Notes under the pieces: generated by a model
Database searches by the model: none
Told to the model about the DNA's origin: nothing
What the model saw: only the letters and a program-made list of their open reading frames with translations
From: Auriscalpium vulgare
Lineage: Eukaryota > Basidiomycota > Agaricomycetes > Russulales > Auriscalpiaceae
Assembly: GCA_019915015.1 (NCBI GenBank)
Contig: JAHBBC010000028.1
Coordinates: 124,001-188,000, forward strand
Reading direction: 5' to 3'
DNA length: 64,000 nt
Made by a program: the position numbers and the translations under genes
Shown: piece after piece, positions 63,149 through 64,000 of the stretch
Layout: every line of letters begins with the position of its first letter
Position numbering within the stretch: the stretch's first letter is position 1

Positions 63149-64000
63149 ATGGCTTCACCTTTGGCCCATTCTGACGACGGTCGCCCCAAGAAACGACAGA
63201 GGACGGACCAAGACTCATCCAGCGCGAAGCCCACCGTCAAGAGGAGCGACGTCGTATGGATGTCCGACGGCAACCTCATCATTCGCACCGTCGAGGCGCG
63301 ACAGGATAGCCCAACCGTATTGCACACGCTCTACCGTGTGCACAAATCCGTCCTCGCGCTCCATTGCGGCGCCTTCGCGGCGATGTTCGACGGCGACCAG
63401 GCTGCGTTTGAGGCTGCTTCGGAGCGCTTTGAAGGAGTGCCTGTGATGGAGCTGCCTGATCCTGCGGAGGACGTCAAGGCCTTTCTGGATGCGATGTATC
63501 ACCCAAAGTACAGTCCATTCGTTTTGCTGTGACTCCTCGACTGTCTTATCGTACTGATAACTTCTTTCCTACCGTGTAGGCAATTACGCATCTATGGGTC
63601 GGCCATTGATCTTATTTCATGGTTATGGGAACCGTTTCCTGAGTCCTATTGTGGTGTGCTCCGCCTCTCGAACAAGTACGACGCGCAGGACATGCACGAA
63701 CAAGTTGTCACCGCGTTGGAAACGATATGGCCCAAGAAACTGTCCGCTTGTGATGAAAGGGAGATTGATGTGTTCCTCGGGACATATCAACAGCCTGGTC
63801 AGTACATGTGCTTATGCCGGACCCAGTGTTCATCTCCTCAACAGGGAAGTACATCCGGCTCGCGACAGCTGGCGGAGCTCTCGGTTTGCTTCCTGCCATG
63901 TTCTACGCCCTCGCCCGCGACACAGAGCATTTCCTCGCAGAGCGTAAGCTGTACAAGGCAGACATCGCGCTCCTCACAGCTGGCGAGCTGCACCGCTTGG
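63149..64000 (+). CDS. BTB/POZ-domain protein, cluster member 6, cut by the window end
   Basis: The start is MASPLAHSDDGRPKKRQRTD. Exons 63149-63507 and 63580-63797 are complete; the third starts at 63845 and runs off the window. The BTB fold has SDVVWMSDGNLIIRTVEARQ, HTLYRVHKSVLALHCGAFAA, and DPAEDVKAFLDAMYHPK. Exon 2 has FPESYCGVLRLSNKYDAQDM but starts with a different, shorter segment (IYGSAIDLISWLW) than the other members. Exon 3 begins YIRLATAGGALGLLPAMFYA and reaches the LLTAGELHRL block. It lies about 5 kb from the main cluster, in the opposite direction to its nearest relative (member 5), with the DUF6593 gene between them. The C-terminal part is not visible, so its integrity is unknown. 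Confidence 0.85.

Overview
The window reads as nuclear DNA of a basidiomycete fungus, probably an Agaricomycete. The genes are split by many 45-65 bp introns, very often with a GTGCGT or GTACGT donor. The intergenic DNA is GC-rich. The gene families are typical of mushroom-forming fungi: NACHT-WD40, F-box, BTB/POZ, DUF6593 and 2OG-Fe(II) oxygenase paralogues. No tRNA, rRNA, CRISPR array or bacterial-type operon was recognised.

Layout. 1-3 kb: an AT-rich block holding the C-terminal half of a NACHT/STAND receptor with 14 near-identical WD40 repeats and an in-frame stop near its left end. 3.4-15.5 kb: mostly conserved housekeeping genes, namely an MMtag-domain protein, a decayed F-box gene, an intact F-box protein, a PWWP-domain chromatin protein and a complete 17-exon SMC3 cohesin gene. 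18-23 kb: a small DUF6593-like gene and a Zn2Cys6 transcription factor. 23.2-27.3 kb: gene-poor. 27.3-29.2 kb: a second, broken F-box gene. 29.5-36.4 kb: two paralogous 2OG-Fe(II) oxygenase genes. 37-39.7 kb: a CHZ-type histone chaperone, a possible small Gly-rich protein and a HAC1/XBP1-type bZIP gene whose two coding frames can be joined only by removing a segment that shows no good GT-AG intron. 40.3-42.9 kb: a tandem pair of DJ-1/PfpI genes. 43.1-44.2 kb: a 1.06 kb terminal-inverted-repeat element flanked by TA. 44.5 kb: a third oxygenase copy reduced to a fragment. 44.9-48.9 kb: a large gene of unknown function. 49.2-50.2 kb: TFIIF beta. 50.6-58.3 kb: five clustered BTB/POZ genes, with a sixth at the right edge (63.1 kb onward). 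60.8-62.8 kb: a DUF6593 protein with a long Pro/Ser/Arg-rich tail.

The most notable pattern is regulatory. A tandem GATA box (GATAAGATAAGAT or its complement) lies about 70-250 bp upstream of every BTB gene and both DJ-1 genes, and I saw it nowhere else in the window. This points to shared transcriptional control of two unrelated expanded families. The HAC1-type frame switch is the other item most worth checking.
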